A stretch of DNA of 63,872 nucleotides from Flavobacteriales bacterium (GTDB lineage: Bacteria; Bacteroidota; Bacteroidia; Flavobacteriales; Flavobacteriaceae): NCBI GenBank assembly GCA_027061855.1, contig JAMOVT010000086.1, forward strand, positions 1 through 63,872. The letters run 5' to 3'. This document shows, one piece after another, positions 45,486 through 53,980 of this stretch; positions within the stretch are counted from its first letter, which is position 1; every line of letters starts with the position of its first letter. The position numbers and the translations under genes were made by a program. The notes under the pieces were generated by a model. It was not told the DNA's origin and did no database searches. It worked only from the letters and a program-made list of their open reading frames with translations.

Positions 45486-45533
45486 AAAAAAAGCGTTAGA
45501 AAAACGAATTTAACACAATCCGTTTTCTAACGC
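45486..45533 (-). terminator. rpsU terminator running into the xerC start
   Basis: GCGTTAGAAAACG / CGTTTTTCTAACGC (one bulge, 14 nt loop), then seven T on the minus strand (45492-45486) directly followed by the xerC ATG, the same arrangement as recA/comF. Confidence 0.82.
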
Positions 45534-45556
45534 AAATTTTTGACTAAGAAAAAATC

Positions 45557-45754
45557 TTAGTATTGATCTTCCATATCACGAAGATGTTGAATGTACTTCG
45601 CTTTAAGGATTTGTTGTCTTCTTTTGACAGACGGTTTAGTGAATTGTTTACGATCGCGGATTTGACGCATCATTTTGGTACGGTCAAATTTACGTTTGAA
45701 ACGTTTCAATGCTCTGTCAATAGACTCTCCTTCTTTTACCGGTATGATCAACAT
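45557..45754 (-). CDS. rpsU: 30S ribosomal protein S21
   Basis: 65 aa, highly basic. MLIIPVKEGESIDRALKRFKRKFDRTKMMRQIRDRKQFTKPSVKRR is diagnostic. S21 sits near the anti-Shine-Dalgarno region of 16S rRNA. In Bacteroidota, which rarely use Shine-Dalgarno pairing, bS21 with its neighbours has been linked to occlusion of that sequence. Confidence 0.97.
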   Translation of the reverse strand: MLIIPVKEGESIDRALKRFKRKFDRTKMMRQIRDRKQFTKPSVKRRQQILKAKYIQHLRDMEDQY

Positions 45755-45835
45755 AGTTTTACACCTCTTTTTTGTTGGTTAAACATTTAATTTTGAGCTG
45801 CAAATATATAAAAAAATTTGATTCCCAAAGCTTTT

Positions 45836-46273
45836 TTATTCCATATCACAATTTATCCATTCATCATCCAAGTTGGCTCCGAGTTTTTTATAAAACTCGA
45901 TTGCCGGTTGATTCCAGTTCAATACTTGCCATCGAATACGTTTACAATTGTTTTCTTTTCCGAATTCCAAAACTTTATCGAGCAATGCGCTCCCTATTTT
46001 ATGTCCGCGGTATTTTTCTTTGACATATAAATCGTCCAAATAAAGAGATTTACCCACCCAGGTATAATAAACAAAATAAAAAAGGGCAAAACCTATGATT
46101 TCTCCATCGGGCTTTTCGGCAACCAACAGTTTAAAAAGATCTTTTTCCTGTTTCATTTGATCCAAAGTATTGGTTACTTTCTCGGGAGCACGCTCAAACA
46201 AAGCCAGTTCTTTTATCAATCCTAAAACCGCTTCCAAGTCTTTCTCTTCTCCCCAACGTATTTTATAGTCCAT
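45836..46273 (-). CDS. GNAT N-acetyltransferase, SAT-like
   Basis: 145 aa. YKIRWGEEKDLEAVLGLIKELALFERAPEKVTNT is close to diamine/thialysine acetyltransferases, and the acetyl-CoA loop is DLYVKEKYRGHKIGSALLDKV, followed by WQVLNWNQPAIEFYKKLGA. Likely acetylates a polyamine-like or lysine-analogue amine. 8 nt after the acyl-CoA dehydrogenase gene, so probably cotranscribed. Confidence 0.85.
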   Translation of the reverse strand: MDYKIRWGEEKDLEAVLGLIKELALFERAPEKVTNTLDQMKQEKDLFKLLVAEKPDGEIIGFALFYFVYYTWVGKSLYLDDLYVKEKYRGHKIGSALLDKVLEFGKENNCKRIRWQVLNWNQPAIEFYKKLGANLDDEWINCDME

Positions 46274-46281
46274 TTTTATAT

Positions 46282-47424
46282 TTAATCTTTTAATATGTTT
46301 CTTGAAATAACGAGTTTTTGTATTTCGGTAGTTCCCTCTCCGATGGTGGTCAATTTACTGTCGCGATAAAATTTCTCAACCGGAAAATCTTTGGTGTATC
46401 CGTATCCGCCAAAAATTTGGACCGCTTCATTTGCTATGCGCACACTCGCCTCCGAAGCATACATTTTTGCCATGGCTCCCAGTTTGGTCAAGTTTTGCTT
46501 GGTATCTTTCAAATAGGCGGCTTTTCTCAGTAATAATTCAGAGGCTTCTATTTCGGTAGCCATATCGGCCAATTTAAATGCGATGGCTTGGAATTGACTG
46601 ATGGGGCGTCCGAATTGTTCACGCTCTTTTGAGTATTTCAATGCCGCTTGATAAGCACCCTTAGCGATCCCCAGCGCATTAGATCCGATGGAAATTCTCC
46701 CACCATCCAAAATCTTTAAAGCCTGTACAAAACCATCTCCTACTTCTCCCAGTATATTTTCCTTGGGGATGCGGCAATTATCAAAAACCATTTCGGCGGT
46801 TTCACTTGCTCGCATACCCAATTTATTTTCTTTTTTTCCGGCACTAAATCCCGGTGTTCCTCTCTCCACTACAAAGGCGGTTGCATTACGTCGCGCCCCT
46901 TTTTCTCCGGTCCTGGCCAAAACAACAGCCACATCTCCTGTTTTTCCGTGCGTAATGAAATTTTTAGCTCCGTTCAAAACATAATAATCGCCGTCTTTCA
47001 CAGCTGTCGTGCTCATACTTCCCGCATCCGATCCCGTATTATGTTCTGTTAATCCCCAAGCACCAATCCATTCTCCCGTGGCTAATTTTGGCAACCATTT
47101 TCGACGTTGTTCTTCATTGCCAAACTCATAAATATGATTGGTACATAAAGAATTATGTGCGGCAACCGATAAGCCTATCGACGGATCCATTTGTGACAAT
47201 TCGTCTATAATCGTGACATAATCCTGGTAAGACAATCCCGATCCACCATATTCCTCGGGAATAATAATCCCCATAAAACCCAATTCTCCTAATTTTTTTA
47301 AAACATCAACGGGAAAGATTTGTTTTTCGTCCCATTCCATATAATAGGGCTCTATATATTGCTTGTTAAAATCGCGAACGGCTTGCGCTATGTGTTGTTG
47401 TTCTTCTGTCAACTCAAAATTCAT
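46282..47424 (-). CDS. Acyl-CoA dehydrogenase
   Basis: 380 aa. MNFELTEEQQHIAQAVRDF, the FAD-binding WGLTEHNTGSDAGSM and ITHGKTGDVAVVLART segments, the catalytic Glu region (QIFGGYGYTKDFPVEKFYRDSKLTTIGEGTTEIQK) and correct length. Oxidises short-chain or branched acyl-CoA in the cytosol, passing electrons to ETF. Good promoter at 47442-47471. Confidence 0.95.
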   Translation of the reverse strand: MNFELTEEQQHIAQAVRDFNKQYIEPYYMEWDEKQIFPVDVLKKLGELGFMGIIIPEEYGGSGLSYQDYVTIIDELSQMDPSIGLSVAAHNSLCTNHIYEFGNEEQRRKWLPKLATGEWIGAWGLTEHNTGSDAGSMSTTAVKDGDYYVLNGAKNFITHGKTGDVAVVLARTGEKGARRNATAFVVERGTPGFSAGKKENKLGMRASETAEMVFDNCRIPKENILGEVGDGFVQALKILDGGRISIGSNALGIAKGAYQAALKYSKEREQFGRPISQFQAIAFKLADMATEIEASELLLRKAAYLKDTKQNLTKLGAMAKMYASEASVRIANEAVQIFGGYGYTKDFPVEKFYRDSKLTTIGEGTTEIQKLVISRNILKD

Positions 47425-47441
47425 AATCGGTTATTTTTTTT

Positions 47442-47471
47442 CAAAAGTAGGTAAAAATACACAAAATCAAA
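47442..47471 (-). promoter_or_regulatory. Promoter of the acyl-CoA dehydrogenase gene
   Basis: Minus strand TTTG (47471-47468), 18 nt spacer, TACTTTTG (47449-47442); ATG 18 nt downstream. Confidence 0.65.
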
Positions 47472-47761
47472 ACCGGTCACAATAATACATATCAAAATAT
47501 TTTGTAAGGGCCTCTCCCTTCGCATACTCGGGCCGGGCTATTCGCTATATCTTTTTTTTTGCAAAAAAGGATGCCGCTACTATCCCTGAGGCGAATTAGA
47601 AGAATAATAGAAAGTTACCACTGCAAGTGGCTAAAAAATTATAGAAATTTAATTTTCTTAATGCCTTAATGGTTCAAGAAGAAAAAAAGACTTTCCCTTA
47701 TATTTAAAAGAAGTTCTATTTACTTAAATAAAGTTTGTTTAAGCCAATCTAAAAATCAGCT
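47472..47761. other. Gene-free spacer between typA and the acyl-CoA dehydrogenase
   Basis: Together with the promoter this makes a 337 nt gap. It holds repeat copy 2 (47510-47592). The rest is AT-rich, with only a weak CTTAAA/TTTAAG repeat near the typA end. I see no gene, and no convincing typA terminator. Confidence 0.6.
47510..47592. repeat. Structured dispersed repeat, copy 2
   Basis: Shares the core with copy 1 (8784-8860), including the identical blocks GCAAAAAAGGATGCCGCT and CTATCCCT. Its outer arms are GCCTC (47510-47514) and GAGGC (47588-47592), different from the GCGTT/AACGC of copy 1 but equally complementary. Confidence 0.75.
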
Positions 47762-49537
47762 TTACGCTCTGAAATTAATCTTACGCATACGTAAACTTTC
47801 GGGAGTAATTTCCAAATATTCATCATCCCGGATGTACTCCATCGCTTCTTCCAAAGAAAATTTTACTTTGGGAGCGATTTTCATACTTTCATCGGTACCG
47901 GAAGCACGCATATTGGTAATTTTTTTTCCTTTGGTCAAATTGGCCGTGATATCTTTATCCCGGGTATGCTCGCCAACTACCTGTCCTACATATACTTCCT
48001 CTCCGGGCTCAACAAAAAATCTTCCTCTGTCTTGCAAACGATCCAGTGAATAGGCAGATACTTTCCCCGCATCCATAGAAACGATAGCTCCCTTATTTCG
48101 TTCGGGAATGTCTCCTTTGTAGGGAGCGTATTCACGAAAACGGTGATTCATTACGGCAGTTCCGGCAGTAGCAGTCAAAATACTGTTTCTCAACCCGATT
48201 AATCCTCTGGAAGTAATATCAAATTCAAGATGCATTACATCTCCTTTGGGCTCCATTACCAATAAATCTCCTTTTCTTCCGGAAACCAATTCGATAACTT
48301 TTCCGCTGTATTCCTCAGGCACATCAATAACCAAGGTTTCGTAGGGCTCATGTTTTTTTCCGTCGATTTCTTTATATAATACTTGCGGTTTTCCCACTTG
48401 CAATTCATAACCTTCACGACGCATCGTTTCAATCAAAACGGATAAATGCAAAATTCCACGACCGAATACATTAAATTTATCTTCGGTATCGGTAGGCTCT
48501 ACACGCAAAGCCAGGTTTTTTTCCGTTTCTTTCATCAAACGGTCTCTCAAGTGGCGGGAAGTAACAAATTTTCCTTCTTTTCCGAAAAAAGGCGAATTAT
48601 TAATGGTAAAAAGCATACTCATTGTCGGCTCGTCAATGGCTATTCTTTCTAAAGCTTCGGGATGCTCGGCATCGGCAATGGTATCTCCGATTTCAAAGTT
48701 ATCCATTCCTACAATAGCGCAAATATCACCGCTTCTCACTTCGGTTACTTTTTCCTTTCCCAATCCCGTAAAAACATATAATTCTTTTACTCTGGATTTT
48801 TTTGGCTCTCCTTCTTTTCTTAATAACAGCACTTCTTCTCCTTGATGTATGGTTCCTCTGAATACACGTCCTATAGCTATCCTTCCCACAAAATTTGAAT
48901 AATCCAATGAAGTGATTTGCATTTGCAAAGGTCCTTCAAAATGTGGAGCTTCGGGAATGTGTTCCAAAATAGTATCCAATAAAGGAGCAACGGTTCCTGT
49001 GGGCTCTGTCCAGCCTTCGGTGCTCATCCAACCTTGTTTGGCCGAACCGTAAACCGTAGGAAAATCCAATTGGTCTTCGGTAGCTCCCAGGTTATACATT
49101 AAATCAAATATTTGTTCTTGCACCTCATCGGGTTTGCAATTTTCTTTATCCACTTTATTGATTACTACAATCGGTTTCAATCCGAGCGAAATCGCTTTTC
49201 CCAACACAAAACGTGTTTGGGGCATAGCTCCTTCAAAAGCATCTACGAGCAACAATACTCCGTCGGCCATTTTTAAAACTCGTTCTACTTCTCCACCGAA
49301 ATCGGCGTGACCGGGAGTGTCTATGATATTAATTTTTATATCTTTATATTCTACCGATACATTTTTGGAGAGAATGGTAATTCCTCTTTCTCTTTCAAGG
49401 TCATTACTGTCCAGCAATAAATCTTTGTGTTCTTTTCTTTCATCGAGCAGGTTACTCTCTTGTATTATTTTGTCCACCAAGGTTGTTTTTCCGTGGTCAA
49501 CGTGAGCAATAATTGCAATGTTTCTAATGGATTTCAT
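47762..49537 (-). CDS. typA: Translational GTPase TypA/BipA
   Basis: 591 aa. G motifs [32 protein letters not shown] and NKVDKENC, then EF-G-like domains and the BipA-specific C-terminus ending MRKINFRA. Acts on ribosome assembly and translation under stress, notably cold. The leader carries an 8 bp hairpin (49558-49584). Confidence 0.97.
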   Translation of the reverse strand: MKSIRNIAIIAHVDHGKTTLVDKIIQESNLLDERKEHKDLLLDSNDLERERGITILSKNVSVEYKDIKINIIDTPGHADFGGEVERVLKMADGVLLLVDAFEGAMPQTRFVLGKAISLGLKPIVVINKVDKENCKPDEVQEQIFDLMYNLGATEDQLDFPTVYGSAKQGWMSTEGWTEPTGTVAPLLDTILEHIPEAPHFEGPLQMQITSLDYSNFVGRIAIGRVFRGTIHQGEEVLLLRKEGEPKKSRVKELYVFTGLGKEKVTEVRSGDICAIVGMDNFEIGDTIADAEHPEALERIAIDEPTMSMLFTINNSPFFGKEGKFVTSRHLRDRLMKETEKNLALRVEPTDTEDKFNVFGRGILHLSVLIETMRREGYELQVGKPQVLYKEIDGKKHEPYETLVIDVPEEYSGKVIELVSGRKGDLLVMEPKGDVMHLEFDITSRGLIGLRNSILTATAGTAVMNHRFREYAPYKGDIPERNKGAIVSMDAGKVSAYSLDRLQDRGRFFVEPGEEVYVGQVVGEHTRDKDITANLTKGKKITNMRASGTDESMKIAPKVKFSLEEAMEYIRDDEYLEITPESLRMRKINFRA

Positions 49538-49557
49538 TCGGGTAATTCAATTTGAAG

Positions 49558-49584
49558 CCTTTATACATTAATTAAATATAAAGG
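49558..49584 (-). other. Hairpin in the typA 5' leader
   Basis: CCTTTATA / TATAAAGG, perfect 8 bp stem with an 11 nt loop, 21 nt before the typA ATG and downstream of its -7 box (49606-49613). Confidence 0.45.
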
Positions 49585-49605
49585 ACAGTTAAAAAATTCA
49601 AGTGG

Positions 49606-49613
49606 CAAAGATA
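49606..49613 (-). promoter_or_regulatory. -7 box for typA
   Basis: Minus strand TATCTTTG, a full TAnnTTTG match, 68 nt before the ATG. No clear -33 TTTG. It lies in the 316 nt gap 49538-49853, which otherwise holds only the typA leader and the promoter of the divergent lipoprotein gene. Confidence 0.5.
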
Positions 49614-49808
49614 GTCTATTTTAATTAAATCCATTCTTTACTATTTTTAATAAAAAAACAGGTTTAAATCTTTCGTATTTATATGAAAATGAAGGTTTCA
49701 AAAGCTTTTGCTAAATATTATAACATTTAAACCGGATTTTACACATATTTCATAAAAAACCATAACAAAAATACAAAAAAACGTAAACTCATTCCAGGAT
49801 ACTCTTTA

Positions 49809-49816
49809 TAATTTTG
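49809..49816 (+). promoter_or_regulatory. -7 box for the 49854 lipoprotein gene
   Basis: TAATTTTG, 37 nt before the ATG at 49854; -33 element not clear. Confidence 0.4.
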
Positions 49817-49853
49817 TCATGTAAATGAATGTTTAACTTTAAAATTAGGGAAT

Positions 49854-50696
49854 ATGAAAACTATCAAATTTTTATTTTTATTAGCAATAGCCACATTGTC
49901 GTTTACGGCATGTGATGACAGTAACGACTCTGCTATGGAGCCGGATATCGCCTCTATCATTAATGCTACCGATTTATATGTAACCAGTGATGTTGATGAA
50001 GCGACCGATGAAAGTTTAACAGCCTCAAAAACTGCTGAGGATCTGGCTATTGCACGTTGTTTTACTGTGGAATTAATTCCCAATCCCGACGGTTCATTTT
50101 GGCCTAAAAATTGGGTGATAGATTTTGGCACGGAAGGTTGTCTTAGTTCAATGGGAATTGTACGAACAGGAAAGATTTATGTCACTTTAACGGATTTTTG
50201 GAAAAACACAGGCTCTTTACGAAGCATTCGCTTTGAAGATTTTACAGTGGATGGAAATCAGGTTGAAGGTTTGAAAACGATTGAAAACACCGGACTTAAT
50301 GCTGACGGCCAGCTTACTTGGGAGCACAAAATTATAGGCGGCAAAGTCACTTTTGAAGATGGTACTACTACTACTTTGGAAAGTGACAGGTTTAGTGTGA
50401 TGGTAGCCGGAGCAGATACACCCGTTTTTTCTGATGATGAATACGATATGACCGGAACCTCTAGTGGAACAGACAGAAATGGAGTGAAATTTAATGCGGA
50501 GATCACTATTCCTCTACACTTTATAAGTGGTTGCCGATTCCCGGTTAGCGGAGAGCTTACCATTACTACCGAAGGGTCTGAAGTGCCAATTATAGTTGAT
50601 TATGGAGATGGTACTTGCGATAATGTTGCTACCGTAACAATCGGTTCGGAGGTAAAAGAAATTGAGTTGGGGATTTTTAACTTAATGAGTAATTAG
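49854..50696 (+). CDS. Lipoprotein of unknown function
   Basis: 280 aa. Leader with lipobox (SFTAC, Cys20) followed at once by acidic residues (DDSNDS), a pattern compatible with surface export of Bacteroidota lipoproteins. The rest is beta-rich with few charges, and contains several Asp/Gly/Thr turns (VDYGDGTCDNVATVTIG near the C-terminus). Four cysteines in the mature part (RCFTV, EGCLS, SGCRF, GTCDN) could pair. I do not recognise the family. Monocistronic, with terminator at 50717. Confidence 0.75.
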   Translation: MKTIKFLFLLAIATLSFTACDDSNDSAMEPDIASIINATDLYVTSDVDEATDESLTASKTAEDLAIARCFTVELIPNPDGSFWPKNWVIDFGTEGCLSSMGIVRTGKIYVTLTDFWKNTGSLRSIRFEDFTVDGNQVEGLKTIENTGLNADGQLTWEHKIIGGKVTFEDGTTTTLESDRFSVMVAGADTPVFSDDEYDMTGTSSGTDRNGVKFNAEITIPLHFISGCRFPVSGELTITTEGSEVPIIVDYGDGTCDNVATVTIGSEVKEIELGIFNLMSN

Positions 50697-50716
50697 TTGG
50701 GGATTTTTCATCATAG

Positions 50717-50749
50717 AAAAAGGGCTGTCGATTTATGACAGCCCTTTTT
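50717..50749. terminator. Bidirectional terminator between the lipoprotein and greA
   Basis: AAAAAGGGCTGTC / GACAGCCCTTTTT, perfect 13 bp stem with a 7 nt loop, between convergent genes. Confidence 0.9.
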
Positions 50750-50779
50750 ATTATTTAATGAATTAAATTTTTTCAAAAT

Positions 50780-51253
50780 CTATCTGGAAATTTCCAATAT
50801 TTCAAATTTCATCAAACCTGCCGGCACTTCTATTTCTGCAATTTCTCCTTTTTCTTTGCCTAAAAGACCTTTTCCTATGGGAGAGTCTACAGAAATTTTT
50901 CCTTCGGAAGGATTGGCTTCACTGGCAGAAACTAATGTATAAGTGCGTTCCATACCGTTATCCACATTTTTTATGGTAACCTTAGAAAAAATAAGCACCT
51001 TTGAAGTATCCAAATCCTTATCATCCAAGATACGCACTTTGGCCAAAGTAGATTGTAATTCTTGAATTTTATTATTTACACGCACTTGTTCTTCTTTTGC
51101 TGCATGGTATTCTGCATTTTCAGACAGATCCCCTTTGTCTCTTGCTTCGGCGATTCGTCTTGTAATATCCGGCATCTCAGTGAATTTGAGATATTCCAAT
51201 TCGTCCTTTAATTTTTTTAATCCTTCGGGGGTGAGATATACTATATCTGCCAT
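50780..51253 (-). CDS. greA: Transcript cleavage factor GreA
   Basis: 157 aa. Coiled-coil N-terminus (LTPEGLKKLKDELEYLKFTEMPDITRRIAEARDKGDLSENAEYHAAKEEQ) with the acidic tip, and the FKBP-like C-terminal domain. Rescues backtracked RNA polymerase by stimulating RNA cleavage. Promoter at 51319-51350. Confidence 0.97.
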   Translation of the reverse strand: MADIVYLTPEGLKKLKDELEYLKFTEMPDITRRIAEARDKGDLSENAEYHAAKEEQVRVNNKIQELQSTLAKVRILDDKDLDTSKVLIFSKVTIKNVDNGMERTYTLVSASEANPSEGKISVDSPIGKGLLGKEKGEIAEIEVPAGLMKFEILEISR

Positions 51254-51318
51254 AATTCAAAATTTTTAAAATTTATAAAAAATAAATCCTACCGGTTTAT
51301 GGGCAGGAAATATTATTG

Positions 51319-51350
51319 CAAATTTAAGACAATTTTTGTTATTTGTCAAA
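51319..51350 (-). promoter_or_regulatory. Promoter of greA
   Basis: Minus strand TTTG (51350-51347), 20 nt spacer, TAAATTTG (51326-51319); ATG 65 nt downstream. Confidence 0.55.
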
Positions 51351-51415
51351 TATTTATTTTAAAGAGCAAAAATATAATGCATTAATAATCAGAATGATTA
51401 TCAAATATAATTCTT

Positions 51416-51850
51416 CTATTTAGACACCGGTATTTTTTCAATACGTCTTTGATGCCTTCCTCCTTCAAAGCCGGTTTCCAAAAAAACCTTTACATATTCC
51501 AATGCTTGGTATTTTGAAATAAATCGTGCCGGCAGACTCAAAATATTCGCGTCATTATGCAACCTGGCCAGTTCCACTAATTCCCGACTCCAACATAATG
51601 CGGCTCTTACTCCTTGATGTTTGTTAGCAGTTATGGCGGCACCGTTCCCACTACCGCATAGTATAATCCCATAATCCACTTCTTTATTTTCCACAGCAAA
51701 AGCTACGGGGTGAATATAATCGGGATAATCCACACTCTCTGTACTATCCGTGCCGAAATTCTTTACTTCATGTCCTAATTCTTTTAAAAGATCCATAATG
51801 GCAAATTTGTACTCGGTACCGGCATGATCATTTCCAATGGCTATTTTCAT
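51416..51850 (-). CDS. rpiB: Ribose 5-phosphate isomerase B
   Basis: 144 aa. MKIAIGNDHAGTEYK, the catalytic Cys loop CGSGNGAAITANKHQGVRAALCWS, and NDANILSLPARFIS. Interconverts ribose 5-phosphate and ribulose 5-phosphate. Own unit, downstream of a terminator. Confidence 0.95.
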   Translation of the reverse strand: MKIAIGNDHAGTEYKFAIMDLLKELGHEVKNFGTDSTESVDYPDYIHPVAFAVENKEVDYGIILCGSGNGAAITANKHQGVRAALCWSRELVELARLHNDANILSLPARFISKYQALEYVKVFLETGFEGGRHQRRIEKIPVSK

Positions 51851-51881
51851 AATTGTCTATTTTTTTACAAAGATAATAAAT

Positions 51882-51914
51882 AAAAAAACCGCGATAAAAG
51901 ACTCACGGTTTTTT
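51882..51914 (-). terminator. Terminator after the 51950 lipoprotein gene
   Basis: AAAAAACCG / CGGTTTTTT, 9 bp stem with a 14 nt loop, T run on the minus strand before rpiB. Confidence 0.75.
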
Positions 51915-51949
51915 CGATTGGTCAGGATTAACAGAACAGCTATTTGGAT

Positions 51950-52843
51950 TTATTTTCCCATAGCTTGTGCCATTTTTTTCATTATTTCATAAGATTTTTT
52001 CATATCCTCTTCACTCATTTGAGCAGCCTCAGGATCTTCGCTTATAAGCATTTGTTTATATTCTTCATAACTCATGCCAGCCATTTTTTTTGCATTTTTT
52101 TGCATTTCGGCTTGTTCTTGTTCAGTCATTCCTCCGGCAAAACCCATATCTATTTCTTGAACGGGATAATCGGGTAATTGAAAATATTTTTCAGGCACAT
52201 CTATATCAAACTTGGCTTCTGTAGCTTCTTCCACCCTGTGAATACCCATCATTGTCATATCAATTTTTAAAGGCAAACCTTTGTATATCCATTGTTTCCC
52301 TCCCGGAATTTCCCAAATATCACAGGTATAGCCCAATACTTTTCCCGTGCCGATTTTTTTTCCGCCCATTGATTCTAGCATCTGCTTGCCTACTTCTTCC
52401 GCGTCTCCATTATTAAACATTTTTATCATATTCATAGCCGGATCCTGTTTAACATATATGATTTTATTTTTGGTGTCTACAGAATAACTTTTTCCATTAT
52501 CTAATTTATCAATAGTATGTGTTTCGGCTACATCCGTCTTCTTTTGTCCGAAAATATTTATTTTGGTTATTTGCTTTGAGTCTTCCTTTGTTAGCTCTTT
52601 AGCACCCCAATCTTTAAAATAAAGTTCCTTTGTGCCGGAACCACTTACGGTACCTCCCATTAATTTTCCGCTGGTAGTAATTTGGTATTTTACAATTCCC
52701 GATTTTATACTATATCTTTTCAAATTGTTTTCTTTTGAAGCAGCCTTCTCTGCCGATGACTCTTTCTCACTACCACTGTTATTTGCACAAGCCAAAAATA
52801 AAATGCTGAATAATGCAAATGAATTTATTACTATTTTTTTCAT
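51950..52843 (-). CDS. Lipoprotein of unknown function, DUF4412-like look
   Basis: 297 aa. Lipobox LFLAC (Cys19), then a low-complexity Ser/Glu/Lys linker. The domain YSIKSGIVKYQITTSGKLMGGTVSGSGTKELYFKDWGAKELTKED...YSVDTKNKIIYVKQDPAMNMIKMFNN and GYTCDIWEIPGGKQWIYKGLPLKIDM recalls DUF4412-type envelope proteins with a conserved Cys. The C-terminus is a Met/Lys/Glu-rich helix. Function unknown. Confidence 0.7.
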   Translation of the reverse strand: MKKIVINSFALFSILFLACANNSGSEKESSAEKAASKENNLKRYSIKSGIVKYQITTSGKLMGGTVSGSGTKELYFKDWGAKELTKEDSKQITKINIFGQKKTDVAETHTIDKLDNGKSYSVDTKNKIIYVKQDPAMNMIKMFNNGDAEEVGKQMLESMGGKKIGTGKVLGYTCDIWEIPGGKQWIYKGLPLKIDMTMMGIHRVEEATEAKFDIDVPEKYFQLPDYPVQEIDMGFAGGMTEQEQAEMQKNAKKMAGMSYEEYKQMLISEDPEAAQMSEEDMKKSYEIMKKMAQAMGK

Positions 52844-52915
52844 AACAACTAGGTTTTAGGTTTTTTTGTTGATGTAAATGTATATTCATTCCGCTGATTT
52901 TTTCACACTCATTAA

Positions 52916-52942
52916 GAGGATTATCCTCACCCCAACGGGTGA
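52916..52942. other. Two abutting small palindromes upstream of the 51950 lipoprotein gene
   Basis: GAGGAT T ATCCTC (52916-52928) runs into TCACCC CAAC GGGTGA (52927-52942). They lie in the 200 nt spacer between mscL and the lipoprotein gene, about 75-100 nt upstream of the latter. Role unknown. Confidence 0.4.
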
Positions 52943-52993
52943 TTTATAAGAATAAATAGGCTTTTACAGAGATAAAGCGCAAAAACCAATAAA

Positions 52994-53023
52994 AAAAAGA
53001 GTGATTGTTAGACCACTCTTTTT
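52994..53023 (-). terminator. Terminator of mscL
   Basis: AAAAAGAGTG / CACTCTTTTT, 10 bp stem with a 10 nt loop, 20 nt after the mscL stop. Confidence 0.85.
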
Positions 53024-53043
53024 CAGAATTTTTCAATTAATTT

Positions 53044-53460
53044 TTATTTCTTTTTCAGTAAATCTCTGATTTCCATTAATAAAACTTCTTCATTAGAAGG
53101 TTTGGGAGGCTCGGCAGGAGCTTCTTCTTCTTTTTTCTTCATATTGTTATATATTTTTACAATAAGGAACATCACCAGACCTACTATTAATAAATTAATA
53201 ATGGTATCAATCCATTCCCCATACATAATGGCATTCTCGGGACGCACGACCTTATCACCTTCGGTAATGGCTTCATCCAATACAATTTTCCAGTCTTTAA
53301 AACTGATTCCTCCTGTAAAATGACTGACAAAAGGCATCACAATCATACTTACAAAACCTTTCACCACCAAACCGATGGCTCCGGCCATAATCACGGCAAC
53401 GGCAAATTCGATTACATTGCCTCCCATGATAAATTTTTTAAATTCTTGATACATACTCAT
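53044..53460 (-). CDS. mscL: Large-conductance mechanosensitive channel
   Basis: 138 aa. EFKKFIMGGNVIEFAVAVIMAGAIGLVVKGFVSMIVMPFV is TM1 with its amphipathic N-terminal helix, NLLIVGLVMFLIVKIYNNM is TM2, and a charged C-terminal helix follows. Opens under hypo-osmotic shock. A -7 box TATATTTG is at 53488-53495. Confidence 0.96.
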   Translation of the reverse strand: MSMYQEFKKFIMGGNVIEFAVAVIMAGAIGLVVKGFVSMIVMPFVSHFTGGISFKDWKIVLDEAITEGDKVVRPENAIMYGEWIDTIINLLIVGLVMFLIVKIYNNMKKKEEEAPAEPPKPSNEEVLLMEIRDLLKKK

Positions 53461-53487
53461 AATTGATATTTTTTGGTTAATTTAATG

Positions 53488-53495
53488 CAAATATA
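53488..53495 (-). promoter_or_regulatory. -7 box for mscL
   Basis: Minus strand TATATTTG, 27 nt before the ATG; -33 element unclear. Confidence 0.5.
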
Positions 53496-53575
53496 ATATT
53501 TTAAATGAAAACATAAAAAAATAAATTATTGCAAATTCTTTTCTTAAAATTATACAAAATCTTGATTTAGGAGGC

Positions 53576-53610
53576 ATACCTAAATAACTTAGGTATTTTT
53601 TATATATTTG
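53576..53610 (+). promoter_or_regulatory. Palindrome and -7 box in front of padR
   Basis: ATACCTAA ATAAC TTAGGTAT (53576-53596), a perfect 8 bp inverted repeat, lies 6 nt before the -7 box TATATTTG (53603-53610), which ends 4 nt before the padR ATG. The palindrome is well placed as an operator for autorepression, and the mRNA would be nearly leaderless. Confidence 0.55.
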
Positions 53611-53614
53611 TTTT

Positions 53615-53980
53615 ATGAAAAAGAAAGAATCCATAAAAGGACAACTTCGCGCCGTGGTACTCCAAATTCTTACCGAGAAAAAAGAATCCTATGCTTATGA
53701 GATTATTCGAATCGTAAAAGAAAAAACAAATAGTGGCATTTTAATTACCGAAGGAGCTCTTTATCCGGTTTTACACAAACTTGAAGCCGAAGGTATCCTT
53801 TCGTCACAAATTAAGAATATCGGCAACCGCAATAGGAAATATTATTTTTTGACTGAAAAAGGAAAAAAAGAATCTGCTTTGCATTTAGAAAGCATCCGTG
53901 AATTTATACGCCATCTTAATATGCTTTTAAATCCGGATTTTAAACATATTTATAATGAAACTTACACGCGAACAAATTGA
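53615..53980 (+). CDS. PadR family transcriptional regulator
   Basis: 121 aa. A winged helix: IKGQLRAVVLQILTEKKESYAYEIIRIVKEKTNSGILITEGALYPVLHKLEAEGILSSQIKNIGNRNRKYYFLTEKGKKE is the classical PadR pattern (GALYPVLHKLE is the recognition helix region). A short dimerisation helix follows. PadR proteins usually repress their own promoter and a neighbouring membrane or efflux gene. It overlaps the next gene by 26 nt. Confidence 0.93.
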   Translation: MKKKESIKGQLRAVVLQILTEKKESYAYEIIRIVKEKTNSGILITEGALYPVLHKLEAEGILSSQIKNIGNRNRKYYFLTEKGKKESALHLESIREFIRHLNMLLNPDFKHIYNETYTRTN

